Of a DNA stretch of 64,000 nucleotides, positions 51,585-61,046 are shown piece by piece. The position numbers were made by a program, and so were the translations under genes. Within the stretch, counting starts at the first letter, position 1. Each line of letters starts with the position of its first letter. Below the pieces are notes generated by a model. The model saw only the letters and a program-made list of their open reading frames with translations. It was not told the DNA's origin and ran no database searches. This stretch comes from CAWBVG01 sp963792175 (lineage in GTDB: Bacteria > Acidobacteriota > Vicinamibacteria > Vicinamibacterales > CAVVIG01), in NCBI GenBank assembly GCA_963792175.1, contig CAWBVG010000030.1:62001-126000 (forward strand), in the 5' to 3' direction.

Positions 51585-53077
51585 TCAGGCCAAGGGGCGA
51601 GCGAGGAGATCGTAGCCGCGCGACCCCACGATGGCGACGTCGGCAAAATCTCCGGGCTGGAAGCTCGACGGGTCGCAGTCGGTCAGAAAGACCGAGGCAT
51701 CGATGTCAGGCGCTTGGGACGAGAGGCGGCCTTTCAGGACGAGCTCATGATCCGAGGACGGGCCGTCGACCACTATCCGCGCCCTCTCGCCGACGCGCGC
51801 CCGTTGCCGCCTGGTCACCAGCCGCTTCTGCAGACCCATCACCCGGGATCGCCGGGCCTTCTTGAGCTTGGCCGGCACGTCGTCGTCGAGCCCGAAGGCG
51901 GACGTGCCCTCTTCATGGGAATACGTGAAGACGCCGACGTGGTCGAACCGATGGTCCTCGACGAACGAGCAGAGCTCGTCCACGTCCTGGTCGGTCTCGC
52001 CGGGAAAGCCGACGATGAAGGTGGTCCGGAGCGCGACGCCAGGGACCCGCGATCGGATGTGGCCAAGCAGCGTGTCGTACGACTGCCGCGTGCCGGGCCG
52101 CTTCATCCGTTTGAGCACGGCGTTCGACGCGTGCTGTAGCGGCAGGTCGATGTACTTGCAGACCTTGTCGCAGTCGGCCATCGCCGCGAGCGTCGCGTCG
52201 TCTATCGTCGTCGGATAGAGGTAGAGCAGCCGGATCCACTCGAGACCGTCGATCGTGTTCAGCTCCCTCAAGAGGCGGGCGAGTGCGCCGCGCTCGTGGC
52301 GATCGATGCCGTAGAAGGTCGTGTCCTGCGAGATGAGGAGCAGCTCCTTGACCCCGCGCGCCGCCAGCCCGCGCGCTTCGGTCACGATCGAATCGCTCGT
52401 CCGGCTGCGATACTTGCCGCGCAGCGTGGGAATGATGCAGAAGGCGCATTTGTAGTCGCACCCCTCGGCGATCTTCACGTATGCGTAGTGCTTCGGCGTC
52501 GCCAGCAGGCGCGGCGTATCCGCATCGTAGATGTACGTGGGGAGGGTGCCGGGTGCTGAGTGCTGGGTGCTGAGGCTTGTGCCGGGTGCTGAGTGCCGGG
52601 TGTTGGTGCCGGGTGCTGGTGCCGGGTGCTGGGTGCCGGGTGCTGGGTGCCGGGTGCGTCGTGCGAGGCGAAAAAACGTAAGGGCGCCACGGAGCCGGAA
52701 CCTGGCTCGCCGAAGCGCCCTTGGCGCGAAGGCGGCCCTCCAATCGCGCCGACGATCTCGGGAACTTCCCCGGTGCCCAGCACCGCGTCGATCTCAGGAA
52801 TCTGCGCTTTCAGGTCGTCGCGGTAGCGCTCCGCGAGACATCCCGTCACGATCAGACGGCGGCAGGCGCCATCTTTCTTGTGCTGCGCCATCTCGAGGAT
52901 CGTGTCGATCGACTCCTGCTTGGCGGAATCGATGAAGGCGCACGTGTTGACCACTAGGACATCGGCGGCCGACGGGTCGTTCGTCAGCTCGTGACCCGCC
53001 TGTTGCGCGAGGCCGAGCATCACCTCGGAGTCGACGAGGTTTTTCGGACAGCCGAGCGATAGGAGTCCAATCTTCAC
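51585..53077 (-). CDS. rimO: Ribosomal protein S12 methylthiotransferase, with word-repeat insertion and frame break
   Basis: Radical-SAM enzyme that methylthiolates S12. GTG at 53077. N-terminal MTTase domain with its three cluster Cys (LLSLGCPKN, VVNTCAFIDSAKQES, VTGCLAERY), then radical-SAM motif CDYKCAFC and a TRAM-like C-terminus. Between GTGEVPEIVGAIGG and TYIYDADTPRLLATPKHYAY, where homologues have a short linker, lies a ~115-base tract of GTGCTGGGTGCCGG words encoding Thr-Gln-His-Pro-Ala repeats; the frame changes inside it. Total ~497 residues against ~440 usual. Confidence 0.92.
52546..52660 (-). repeat. GGTGCCGGGTGCTGAGTGCTG tandem words inside rimO
   Basis: Roughly sixteen 7-base units alternating GTGCCGG, GTGCTGG and GTGCTGA. 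Not a CRISPR: units abut without spacers. The reading frame of rimO shifts within it, as expected if the unit count changed or was mis-assembled. Confidence 0.78.
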
Positions 53078-53101
53078 ATCTAGAAGGATACCCCGGATAA
53101 T
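53073..53101 (+). promoter_or_regulatory. Promoter of asnS
   Basis: TTCACA (53073-53078), 17-base spacer, GATAAT (53096-53101), five of six matches in each box. The predicted start is near 53108, three bases before the ATG, so asnS mRNA would be almost leaderless. The -35 box overlaps the rimO start codon (33 bases between divergent starts). Confidence 0.65.
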
Positions 53102-53110
53102 CAACCGACC

Positions 53111-54529
53111 ATGTCTACCAGCGAACGCATCGACGTCGCCTCGATTTTGAAGGGCAAGGTTCCGATCGGCACCGTGGTCACGGTGCGCGGCTGGGTCCGG
53201 ACCCGCAGAGACTCCAAAGCCGGACTGTCCTTCGTTCACCTGCACGACGGTTCCTGTTTCGATCCTCTGCAGGTCGTCTGTCCGGCCGCGCTGCCCAACT
53301 ACGAGAGCGAGCTCAAGAGGCTGACGTCGGGCTGTTCCATCGTCGCCGTCGGTACGGTGACGGCGAGCCAAGGCCAGGCGCAGGCGGTGGAGCTTCAGGC
53401 GCAGGCGGTCGAGGTCGTCGGCTGGGTCGACGATCCGGACACCTATCCGATCCAACAGAAGAAGACCTCGTTCGAGTACCTGCGTGAGGTGGCGCACTTG
53501 CGGCCGCGTACGAACACCATCGGCGCCGTCGCGCGCGTGCGGCATGCGCTCAGCATGGCGATCCACCGCTACTACCACGAGCGGGGATTCTTCTGGGTGC
53601 ATACACCAATCATCACGGCGAGCGACGCCGAGGGCGCCGGCGAGATGTTCCGCGTCAGCACGCTTGATCTCGTCAACCGCGACGCGATGCCACGCACGCC
53701 CGATGGCCGGACCGACTTCACGCAGGACTTTTTCGGTCGGGAGGCGTTCCTGACCGTCAGCGGGCAGTTGAACGTCGAGACCTACTGCTGCGCGCTGTCG
53801 AAGGTCTACACGTTCGGGCCGACGTTCCGCGCCGAGAACAGCAACACGAGCCGGCACCTCGCGGAATTCTGGATGGTGGAGCCCGAGCTCGCGTTCGCGG
53901 ATCTGAACGACAACGCGGATCTCGCCGAGTCCTTCCTCAAATACATTCTCACGGCGCTCCTGACCGAACGCGGCGACGACCTGAAGTTTTTCGCTGACCG
54001 CATCGACAAGACGTGCATCGCCCGGTTAGAGCGCTTCGTCTCGTCCTCGTTCGAACGGATGACCTACACCGACGCGATCGCCGCGCTCGAACAGAGCGGG
54101 AAAACGTTCGAATTTCCGGTGCGCTGGGGAATCGACCTGCAGTCCGAGCACGAGCGGTGGCTGACCGAGGAGCACGTCAAGGCGCCGGTCGTCGTCATGA
54201 ACTACCCGAAAGAGATCAAGGCGTTCTACATGCGCATGAACGACGATGGGAAGACGGTCGCGGCGATGGATGTTCTGGCGCCGGGCATCGGCGAGATCAT
54301 CGGCGGCTCGCAGCGCGAGGAGCGGCCGGACGCTCTCGATCGCCGTCTGGCCGAGTTGAATCTCGACGCGAAACATTACTGGTGGTACCGGGACCTGCGC
54401 CGCTACGGTACCGTGCCGCACGCCGGATTCGGGCTCGGGCTCGAGCGGACGATCGTCTATGCGACTGGGATGGCGAACATCCGCGACGTGATCCCATTTC
54501 CACGGACGCCGGGCAACGCCTCGTTCTGA
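53111..54529 (+). CDS. asnS: Asparaginyl-tRNA synthetase
   Basis: 472 residues, normal. OB-fold anticodon domain (VTVRGWVRTRRDSKAGLSFV), then class II core: motif 1 IHRYYHERGFFWVHTPIIT, TYCCALSKVYTFGPTFRAEN with motif 2 and motif 3 GFGLGLERTIVYATGMANIRD. FWMVEPELAFADL is typical of AsnRS. Charges tRNA-Asn. Divergent from rimO; its 3' end is overlapped by the convergent TIM-barrel gene as drawn. Confidence 0.96.
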   Translation: MSTSERIDVASILKGKVPIGTVVTVRGWVRTRRDSKAGLSFVHLHDGSCFDPLQVVCPAALPNYESELKRLTSGCSIVAVGTVTASQGQAQAVELQAQAVEVVGWVDDPDTYPIQQKKTSFEYLREVAHLRPRTNTIGAVARVRHALSMAIHRYYHERGFFWVHTPIITASDAEGAGEMFRVSTLDLVNRDAMPRTPDGRTDFTQDFFGREAFLTVSGQLNVETYCCALSKVYTFGPTFRAENSNTSRHLAEFWMVEPELAFADLNDNADLAESFLKYILTALLTERGDDLKFFADRIDKTCIARLERFVSSSFERMTYTDAIAALEQSGKTFEFPVRWGIDLQSEHERWLTEEHVKAPVVVMNYPKEIKAFYMRMNDDGKTVAAMDVLAPGIGEIIGGSQREERPDALDRRLAELNLDAKHYWWYRDLRRYGTVPHAGFGLGLERTIVYATGMANIRDVIPFPRTPGNASF

Positions 54530-55277
54530 AAACGTGGCGAACGTCACGCGGGCGAACGTCGTCTATGTCAGACGTGAGCCAGCGTTCCATCTTTTCCCGT
54601 GCCGTTCGCGCGCGCGCCAGATATTCCTTGGTCGATCCGCGCCACTGCCCGTCGAACACCAGCGGCCCTTCGTAGCCGACCTTCTGGACCGTCGTCATCA
54701 CCGACGCCCAGTCGATATTGCCGTCCACCGGCAGGCGAACGGCCACCAGATGTTCGGCGACGACCTCGATCGCTTCGACCAGGTCGCCTTCACGATCCGC
54801 CCGCCCGAAGTCGAGGGCGATGCCGACCGTGGTCTCGAGCTCCTCTTCGACCATGTGGACGGCGGAACCGGGCGGCGAGTGCTCCGGCCCTTCGACGGCG
54901 ACCGTCACGCCGAGCGGCGTGGCGAGCGTCGCGACGCGCTCGACGTTGCGTCGCGCCTTGTCGCGCGTCCCCTCGACGGCCATCACGAACACGGGCACCC
55001 GGATGCGGCGCGCGAGAAAGAGCGCCGCTTCCACGTGTTCCGGCGGCGGCGGGGGCGTCCCGGTCGGTCCGCGGACGCTGCTGACGTCGAGCCGTGCTTC
55101 CGCCAGCCACTGTTGAAGGTCCGCGACCGCTGCCGGATTCTCGGGCTCCACGTGCCCCGGCGCCGCGACGAGCTCGACGGCCTCGAACCCGTGCGCCCCA
55201 ATCTCCAACAGCTGATTGCGGCCAAGGCGCTGTTGGCGGTACAAATTCGTCGACACCCCGAACTGCCGTTTTCCCAC
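54297..55277 (-). CDS. Sugar phosphate isomerase/epimerase-like TIM-barrel protein, C-terminus doubtful
   Basis: Starts MGKRQFGVSTNLYRQQRLGR. AP-endonuclease-2/xylose-isomerase-like barrel: IGAHGFEAVELVAAPGHVEP, VTVAVEGPEHSPPG, GIALDFGRADREGDL and VGYEGPLVFDGQWRGSTKEY carry the acidic/His metal ligands. As drawn it overlaps asnS by 233 bases; the last ~80 residues are Arg/Ser-rich and look like antisense asnS. A one-base correction near 54570 would end the protein around 54560, close to the family length. Substrate unknown. Confidence 0.7.
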   Translation of the reverse strand: MGKRQFGVSTNLYRQQRLGRNQLLEIGAHGFEAVELVAAPGHVEPENPAAVADLQQWLAEARLDVSSVRGPTGTPPPPPEHVEAALFLARRIRVPVFVMAVEGTRDKARRNVERVATLATPLGVTVAVEGPEHSPPGSAVHMVEEELETTVGIALDFGRADREGDLVEAIEVVAEHLVAVRLPVDGNIDWASVMTTVQKVGYEGPLVFDGQWRGSTKEYLARARTAREKMERWLTSDIDDVRPRDVRHVFRTRRCPASVEMGSRRGCSPSQSHRRSSARARARIRRAARYRSGAGPGTTSNVSRRDSTRPDGDRERPAAPRAASRR

Positions 55278-55399
55278 GTGCCGAATTTCTATGTTACGAC
55301 ACTGGGAGGTCGGCGAGGGCTATGGTCGCGCCGCGGGGTGCGGATCCGAAACCGACAATCGTCGTGTGTGTATGGCGGCGGCGTAAAGGAAGCGTCGTT

Positions 55400-56422
55400 C
55401 TACGACAGCTCGTCGATGTGGGCGCTGAGTAGCTCGCGCAGCCGGGTAAAGCGCGGGTATTTTTCAAGGTTCGACCGCGCATAGCGCAGCGTGCGCGGCA
55501 TGTACTGGATGTAGACCGGATTGCCGCGGGTCATCGTCTGATAACCGAACGTGCCGAGCGCCTTCAGGTTCCGCTGCAGCGCCATCAGATCGAACCGCCG
55601 GCGGAATTCCTGTCTGTCGGCGGTGCCCTTCAGCGCGACGAAGTGGCCGATGAGATCGTCGAGCTCCCAGTCGGCGATGTCGACGTACGAGTCCCGCAGC
55701 AACGACGCGAGGTCGTAGGTGTCCGGCCCCATCCGCGCGTCCTGAAAATCGATGATGTAGAGGCTGCCGTCGCTCAGCATCAGATTTCGGCTGTGATAGT
55801 CGCGGTGACACAGCACGCGCGGCTCGGCGGCGAGCTCGTCGACGATCGCCGCCCACTCCTCCTGGAGCGCGCTGCGCTCCGAGTCCTTCAGCGCCACGCC
55901 CCGGTAGCCGAGGATGAAATACTTCACGAAGAACTCGAGCTCCCAGGTGAGCTTCTCGACATCGAACGCCACCTGGTACGGAATATAGCGATCGGCCTGC
56001 AGCTCGGCCCCGCGGCGCTGCAGCGTCTCGATGAGGGCGACCGCCTCGCGGTAGAGGTCGGCGTGCTGAGTGGGCGATGCCGCGCCGAGGTGCGCCTGCA
56101 GCGTCACGTCGCCGAGATCCTGCAGCGCGAGGATGCCGAGCGGATCGGAATGGCCGAGCACGAGCGGCACCGGCAGCGGGATGAGGCGCAGCAACTCCGC
56201 GACGTTCGCGAAGGGAAGCGAGGCGAACTCGATCGCGCCGGCGTGCAGGGCGAGCACGATCGGCGGCCCGTCGGCGGGGATGATCCGGAAGTAGCGGCGA
56301 TCCGACGCGTCGCCGGTCAGCGGCACGACGCGCGCGCTGGGGCCTGCGAGGCCGCTGTCGCGCAGATAGAGATCGATCCGTTCGCGAAGCTCCACGCCCT
56401 CGGCCGTGCGTTGTTCGGTCAC
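55400..56422 (-). CDS. amgK: Cell-wall amino sugar kinase AmgK-like (APH fold)
   Basis: 340 residues from the GTG at 56422, which overlaps the stop of the gene before it. VVPLTGDASDRRYFRI (P-loop-like), LCHRDYHSRNLML (catalytic loop) and IIDFQDARMGPDTYDLASLL (metal loop) fit aminoglycoside-phosphotransferase-fold kinases and especially AmgK, which phosphorylates MurNAc/GlcNAc at C1. Next to a nucleotidyltransferase of MurU type, so together they would recycle MurNAc to UDP-MurNAc. Confidence 0.83.
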   Translation of the reverse strand: MTEQRTAEGVELRERIDLYLRDSGLAGPSARVVPLTGDASDRRYFRIIPADGPPIVLALHAGAIEFASLPFANVAELLRLIPLPVPLVLGHSDPLGILALQDLGDVTLQAHLGAASPTQHADLYREAVALIETLQRRGAELQADRYIPYQVAFDVEKLTWELEFFVKYFILGYRGVALKDSERSALQEEWAAIVDELAAEPRVLCHRDYHSRNLMLSDGSLYIIDFQDARMGPDTYDLASLLRDSYVDIADWELDDLIGHFVALKGTADRQEFRRRFDLMALQRNLKALGTFGYQTMTRGNPVYIQYMPRTLRYARSNLEKYPRFTRLRELLSAHIDELS

Positions 56423-57316
56423 GATCGGATGAGAATCTCGCCGCGATGGACGGCGCCGGCCTCGACGCGTACGCCGTCTGTGAGGATGCAGTCTTCGATC
56501 ACAGCCTCCGCCCCAACCTGCACATCGTCCCACAGAATCGACCGCGCGATACGCGCCGATCGATCGACATCGCAGTGATGGCCCACGCCAAGGTCAGCCA
56601 TATCGCTACGAGTGGCCAGCGCGGTCGAGGTCCGCCAGTAGTCTTCGATGGTACCGACATCCCAGAATTCGGCGTCAGACACGAATCCCCTGACCGATCC
56701 CGGCTGCTGGCGTATCAATGTGTCGGTACACCCCTCCAATCGACCTCGCCGCCTCGCCCGGCCGCACCGCGTCGAAGGCCGCCGTGTGTACCACCTGGAC
56801 GCCGATGTAGTGATACGACCCCTCGGCGGAGGGTCCACGATTGACGAATCCGGTCACGCGCCCTTCCGGGTCGAGGAGCACACCGCCATAGCGATGGAAC
56901 TCGCGATTGGGCACCAGTGCCAGCGTGACGACGGCGTCCGATGTGTCGTGCGCGGCCGCCAGCATCGAGAGGTCGACGTCGGCAATCGTATCGCCGTTGA
57001 CGACGAGAAACGGATCCGCGGCGACCAGCGGCAGCGCCTGTCGGGGCCCACCGGCGCTGCCGAGGATGCGCGGCTCCCACGAATACCGCACGCGCACCGA
57101 TAGATCGGCGCCGTCGCCGACGACTGCGGTCAGCGTTTCCGGGCGGTGATGCAGGTTGAGGACGAGGTCGGTGACGCCATGCGCGGCGAGCCAGCTGATG
57201 ATGCGCCGGACCATCGGCTCGCCGGCGACCGGGATCGCTGGCTTGGCGCGGACGTCGGTGAGCGGGCGGAGTCGAGTACCGAGGCCCGCGGTGAGGATCA
57301 GGGCGTGTTCGATCAC
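56419..57316 (-). CDS. murU: Nucleotidyltransferase, MurU-like, one frame break
   Basis: GTG at 57316. ALILTAGLGTRLRPLTDVRA is the nucleotidyl-transfer signature with the Lys in RAKPAIPVAG; FLVVNGDTIADVDL is the metal-binding Asp region. The frame breaks in the CCCC at 56731-56734; one base fewer gives GGCTDTLIRQQPGSVRGFV and a short left-handed beta-helix tail (ARSILWDDVQVGAEAVIEDC). Corrected length ~298, longer than MurU of Pseudomonas because of that tail; other NDP-sugar pyrophosphorylases (GDP-mannose type) remain possible. Overlaps amgK by 4 bases. Confidence 0.78.
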
Positions 57317-58181
57317 AACGCGATCGCTCGCATCGTGCGGGGTCCGGCGTATCCGCGCCTTACGAGCGCCCGCACGAACACGTACATGGTAAAGCACTCG
57401 AAGGCGAACGCCGGGAAGCCGAGATAGCCCGGTACCGGCATCTCGAAGATCTTCAGGTGCTCCATGATCGGCACCGTATAGTGCCACTTGGCTCGCGACC
57501 AGAAGTTCCAGAACTCCCAGAGGACGCCGCACAGCAATCCGCTCCACGCCAGGTTGATGATCCGCTCGCGGGTGAGCCGCTCGCCGCCGAGACGGCCGTT
57601 GATCGGATCGAGCAGAAAGATGAACCCGAGCCACACCGGGGCGGCGAGGTAGCGGGCAACGGATGGCGGGACGAGAAAGGGCGATGCCAGCATGAGAGCA
57701 CCCGCGACGACGCACAGGATGGCGGGTAGGGCGGGTAGGCCGGGTAGGTCGGGTAGGTAAGGTAGTGACCCACCTGACCCATTTGCCCACCTGACCCGCG
57801 CGATTCGCGGATCACCGCGGCCAGCTCCGCGCCCTCGAAAATCGCCGGCCAGATCGTCCCAAACGACCAGGCGTACCCGAACATCCGGAGCCACCAGTTC
57901 TCGGGCAGGCCTTCGTAGTACCAGTTGTCGAGATACAGGTTGAAGAACTCGAAGACGAGCCAGAGCGGAATCGACGCGAGGGTCAGCAGCGCGAACTCGC
58001 GCGGATTGGAGCGAATCCAGGAGTCGCCGCGCGCGCGATAGACGACGGCGTCCGCGAAGAGGATGAAACCGGTCCAGCAGATCGGCGTGTTCCAGGACCA
58101 GAAGGGCTCGATCTTCGCGAGGGTCGCCGCCTCGGAGACGATCATGATTGCCACGCCCAGCCAGATCCAGGTTGTGCCCAT
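57313..58181 (-). CDS. Polytopic membrane protein with word-repeat loop and frame break
   Basis: ATG at 58181, about eight membrane helices in two similar halves (WIWLGVAIMIVSEAATLAKI ... LWLVFEFFNLYLDNWYYEGL and VWLGFIFLLDPINGRLGGER ... GVLWEFWNFWSRAKWHYTVP). The repeated F/LWEF-FNL/W motif shows an internal duplication. The loop between halves (57721-57798) is made of GGGTAGG words encoding Tyr-Pro-Thr/Ala repeats, and the frame shifts in it. Corrected ~289 residues. Family not recognised; overlaps murU, so part of the same operon. Confidence 0.68.
57721..57798 (-). repeat. GGGTAGGGCGGGTAGGCC words inside the membrane-protein gene
   Basis: GGGTAGG(N)CG repeated five to six times, followed by CACCTGACCCATTTGCCCAC and CACCTGACCC. 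Coding for a loop between membrane halves; frame changes within it. Confidence 0.72.
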
Positions 58182-58189
58182 CCGGTTCT

Positions 58190-59290
58190 CTACGTGACTC
58201 GCGCGCTGAACGAGCATCCCTTCAGACGCGGCCGTCCGACGCCTTTGCCGAAGATCATCACTTTGTGCGTGCTGCCGAGCCCGCCGGGCATCACCAGCGT
58301 CTTCAGCGCCGCCGATCGCTGGGCCAGCGCCGTGGCGGTCCACTGCTCGACGAGGCCCAGGACGAAGTAGGTCTGATCGAGGAAGGCGATGGTCGTCAGG
58401 CCGGCGGCCTCGGCGGCGTCGCGGACGCTCGTGAAGTCGACATGCGCGGTGATGTCCTGTTCGCCGGGCTGTTCGAGCCACGGTGCGGCACCCGGCGCGA
58501 CATCCGACCGGTGTCCCGAGAACGTCGTCAACGTCCCGTGCGCGTGCGATGCGGAATACAGCTCGCGCGCTTCGTGGCCATAGTCGATCAGGATGATGAA
58601 GCCGCGCGTCAGTCTCTGCGCCGCGTCGCGGATCCATTCGACCGCGCGGAGGTTGATCTCGGCGCGCCACCCGGGTTCGAGTCTGACGCCCAGGCGATCG
58701 AGATAGCTCTCCAACTCCGGCGTCGATGGCGGACCTTCGATGGTACGGCGCACGGCCGCGACGTAGGTTTCCTTCAACCCATCCTCGCGCATGACGACCT
58801 GATGCACGGGAAACGCATCGAGCAGCTCGTTGGCGACGAGAACGCCCTCGAACGATTCGGGCAGCAAGCCGCTGGCGCTCGACAGCCGATCGCGCACATC
58901 GCCGAGTGTCGCCTGCTGCGCAGCGCGCGCCGCGGCGCTCGCCTCGATCAGGTGCAGGCGAACGTGCGGATACAGCTCGGGATGCCGATCGCGAAGCGCC
59001 CGGAGGATGTCTGCTGAGAGCCGGCCGTTACCGGCCCCGGCCTCGACGAGATCGAAGACAGGAACCGCCGAGCGCGCTGAGGGATGGTTGTTCTCTGCGT
59101 GTGTGGCGGGCTCCGCGGTTTCTTGGAGAATCGTCGCCATCTCGGCGAGCTGCGCGGCCAGCAGCTCGCCGAACAGTGGACCGACGTCGACGCTGGTAAA
59201 AAAATCGCCCGCGCGGCCGGAACGCTGGGCCGCGCGGGCGTAGTAGCCGAACGTGCGATCGTAAAGTGCGAACTCCATGAACGCGGCCAC
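58190..59290 (-). CDS. MidA/NDUFAF7-family SAM-dependent methyltransferase
   Basis: 366 residues from GTG 59290, but homology runs further: the frame upstream reads SIESRLADDIRERGPLTVAA, usual for this family, up to about 59348 without an ATG, GTG or TTG. So the true start may be lost in the word repeat at 59340. Motifs: FMEFALYDRTFGYYARA, VFDLVEAGAGNGRLSADILR (SAM site), VLVANELLDAFPVHQVVMRE, FIILIDYGHEA. Mitochondrial relatives dimethylate an Arg of complex I. An inserted CTCTGCG word (59063-59126) encodes ETAEPATHAENNHPS between the first motifs. Upstream member of the membrane-protein operon. Confidence 0.85.
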   Translation of the reverse strand: MAAFMEFALYDRTFGYYARAAQRSGRAGDFFTSVDVGPLFGELLAAQLAEMATILQETAEPATHAENNHPSARSAVPVFDLVEAGAGNGRLSADILRALRDRHPELYPHVRLHLIEASAAARAAQQATLGDVRDRLSSASGLLPESFEGVLVANELLDAFPVHQVVMREDGLKETYVAAVRRTIEGPPSTPELESYLDRLGVRLEPGWRAEINLRAVEWIRDAAQRLTRGFIILIDYGHEARELYSASHAHGTLTTFSGHRSDVAPGAAPWLEQPGEQDITAHVDFTSVRDAAEAAGLTTIAFLDQTYFVLGLVEQWTATALAQRSAALKTLVMPGGLGSTHKVMIFGKGVGRPRLKGCSFSARVT

Positions 59291-59339
59291 CGTCAGGGGA
59301 CCGCGTTCACGGATGTCGTCAGCGAGACGGGATTCGATG

Positions 59340-59426
59340 CTAACCCCTGGCCTCCAACAGCTAGTCGTCTAAGTCTTCAACAGCCAGCCTTATCTCTAAC
59401 AGCTAGCCCCTAGCCCCGACAGATCA
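59340..59426 (-). repeat. CAGCTAGCCCC word cluster between degP and the methyltransferase
   Basis: CTAACCCCTGGCCTCC, AACAGCTAGTCG, AACAGCCAGCC and AACAGCTAGCCCCTAGCCCC follow each other. Shares CAGCTAGCCCC with 12181, 23263 and 41442-41567. It covers the expected start of the methyltransferase. Confidence 0.7.
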
Positions 59427-61038
59427 CTAGTCCTTCTTGACCGTGACGAACGTCTCTCCGTCGCCACGCCAGACGAGAATCTGCGCGATGCGGCCCGAGG
59501 GAACCTTCTGAAGCTCTCTGCGCGGCTTCCGCGGCGTTCGACACCGGCCGGCGATTGACCGCGAGGATCACGTCGCCGCTGCGGAGCGCGCCCGCCGCCG
59601 CGCCGTCTGGATCGATCTCCGTCACGACCGCGCCGGTCTGACCCGACGGCAGCTTGAGCCGCCGCGCCATCTGCGCCGTCACGTTGTCGAGCGTGATACC
59701 GAAGCCGCCGGCATCCTGCTGGTCCGACTGCGACTGCGGCTGGTCGGACTGCTGCGGGCGCCGGCCGCCGTTCTGCTCGGCCTCGAGATCGAGCTCGTCC
59801 ACGGTGACGTTCAAGGTCTTCTCCTGCTTGTTGCGCATCACCTTGATCGGCACCGTCGTGCCCGGCTTCGTGGCGACCACCATCTTGACCAGCTCGTCGC
59901 TGTTGTTCACCGGCCGTCCGTTGTATTGCACGATGATGTCGCCCGGCTCGATGCCCGCCTTCGCGGCCGCGCCGCCGGCCGGCACCTGCGCGACCAGCGC
60001 GCCGCGGCGCTCCTTCAGGCCGAAGTCCTCGAGCGCCTCGCGCGGAATCGGCAGCACCGACACGCCGATGCGGCCCCGCGTGATCTTTCCGTTCCGCAGC
60101 TGCGGCAGGAGTTCGCGGACGGTGTTGCTCGGGACCGCGAAGCCGATGCCGATGTTTCCCTCGGACCGCGAGTTCGTGATGATCGCGGTGTTGATGCCGA
60201 TGACTTCGCCGCGCAGGTTGAGCAGCGGTCCGCCCGAGTTGCCCGGATTGATCGCGGCGTCGGTCTGCAGCATGTCGTTCGACCGTCCGTCGGTGACGCG
60301 GAACGCCCTCGACGTCGCGCTGATCACGCCGACCGTGACGGTATGGTCGTAGCCGAACGGGTTGCCGATGGCCATCACCCAGTCGCCCGCCTCGACCTGC
60401 GTCGAGTCGCCGAACTTGGCTTCCTGCAGCGGCCGGCTCGGTTTCTCGACCAGCTGAATCAGCGCGCTGTCGGTGAGCGGATCGCGTCCGATGACCTTGG
60501 CCTGATAGCTGACGTCAGAGTCGTCGCCGTACAGCACAACCTCGATTTTGATGGCGTCCTCGACCACGTGGTTGTTCGTGAGGATGAAGCCGTCTTTGCT
60601 GATGATGAACCCGGTGCCGGCGGCCCTCGTCGTCTGTTCGCGCGGCGGCGTCCGCCGGCCGCGACCCCGCTGGCCGGGCAGCTGAGCGCCGCCCTGATCG
60701 TCCTGGTTGCCGCCGCCGCCGCCCGGACCGAAGAACCGATGGAACAGATCGTCCGGGTTGCTGCCGCCGCCGCCGAAGAAATCGGTCAGGTCCTGCGTTT
60801 TCGTCTTCATCTCGGTACGGATATTGACGACGATCGGCGTGGCCAGCTTGGCCACGTTGCGAAATGTCTGGGCGTCGAGCGGGCCGTTGATCGGCGCGCT
60901 GTTCATCGCCGGCACCGCAATGGTCTGCGCGGACGAGCGCGGCGCCAGGTCGAGACGCGAGGCGATCACCATGCCGACGAACAGTGAAGCCGTCATGAGC
61001 AGCAGGGCGTAGAACAGCGTGGTCTTGCGGGTTGACAT
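59427..61038 (-). CDS. HtrA/DegP-type periplasmic serine protease, one frame break near the end
   Basis: Signal anchor TLFYALLLMTASLFVGMVIA, a Gly-rich loop, trypsin-like domain with His in GFILTNNHVVED, Asp in DPLTDSALIQL and Ser in INPGNSGGPLLNL, then two PDZ domains (PAGGAAAKAGIEPGDIIVQY; DPDGAAAGALRSGDVILAV). Near 59515 an extra base diverts the frame; corrected, it reads LQKVPSGRIAQILVWRGDGE to TVKKD and stops at 59427, ~536 residues. Degrades or refolds damaged envelope proteins. Confidence 0.92.
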
Positions 61039-61046
61039 CGAGCCTC

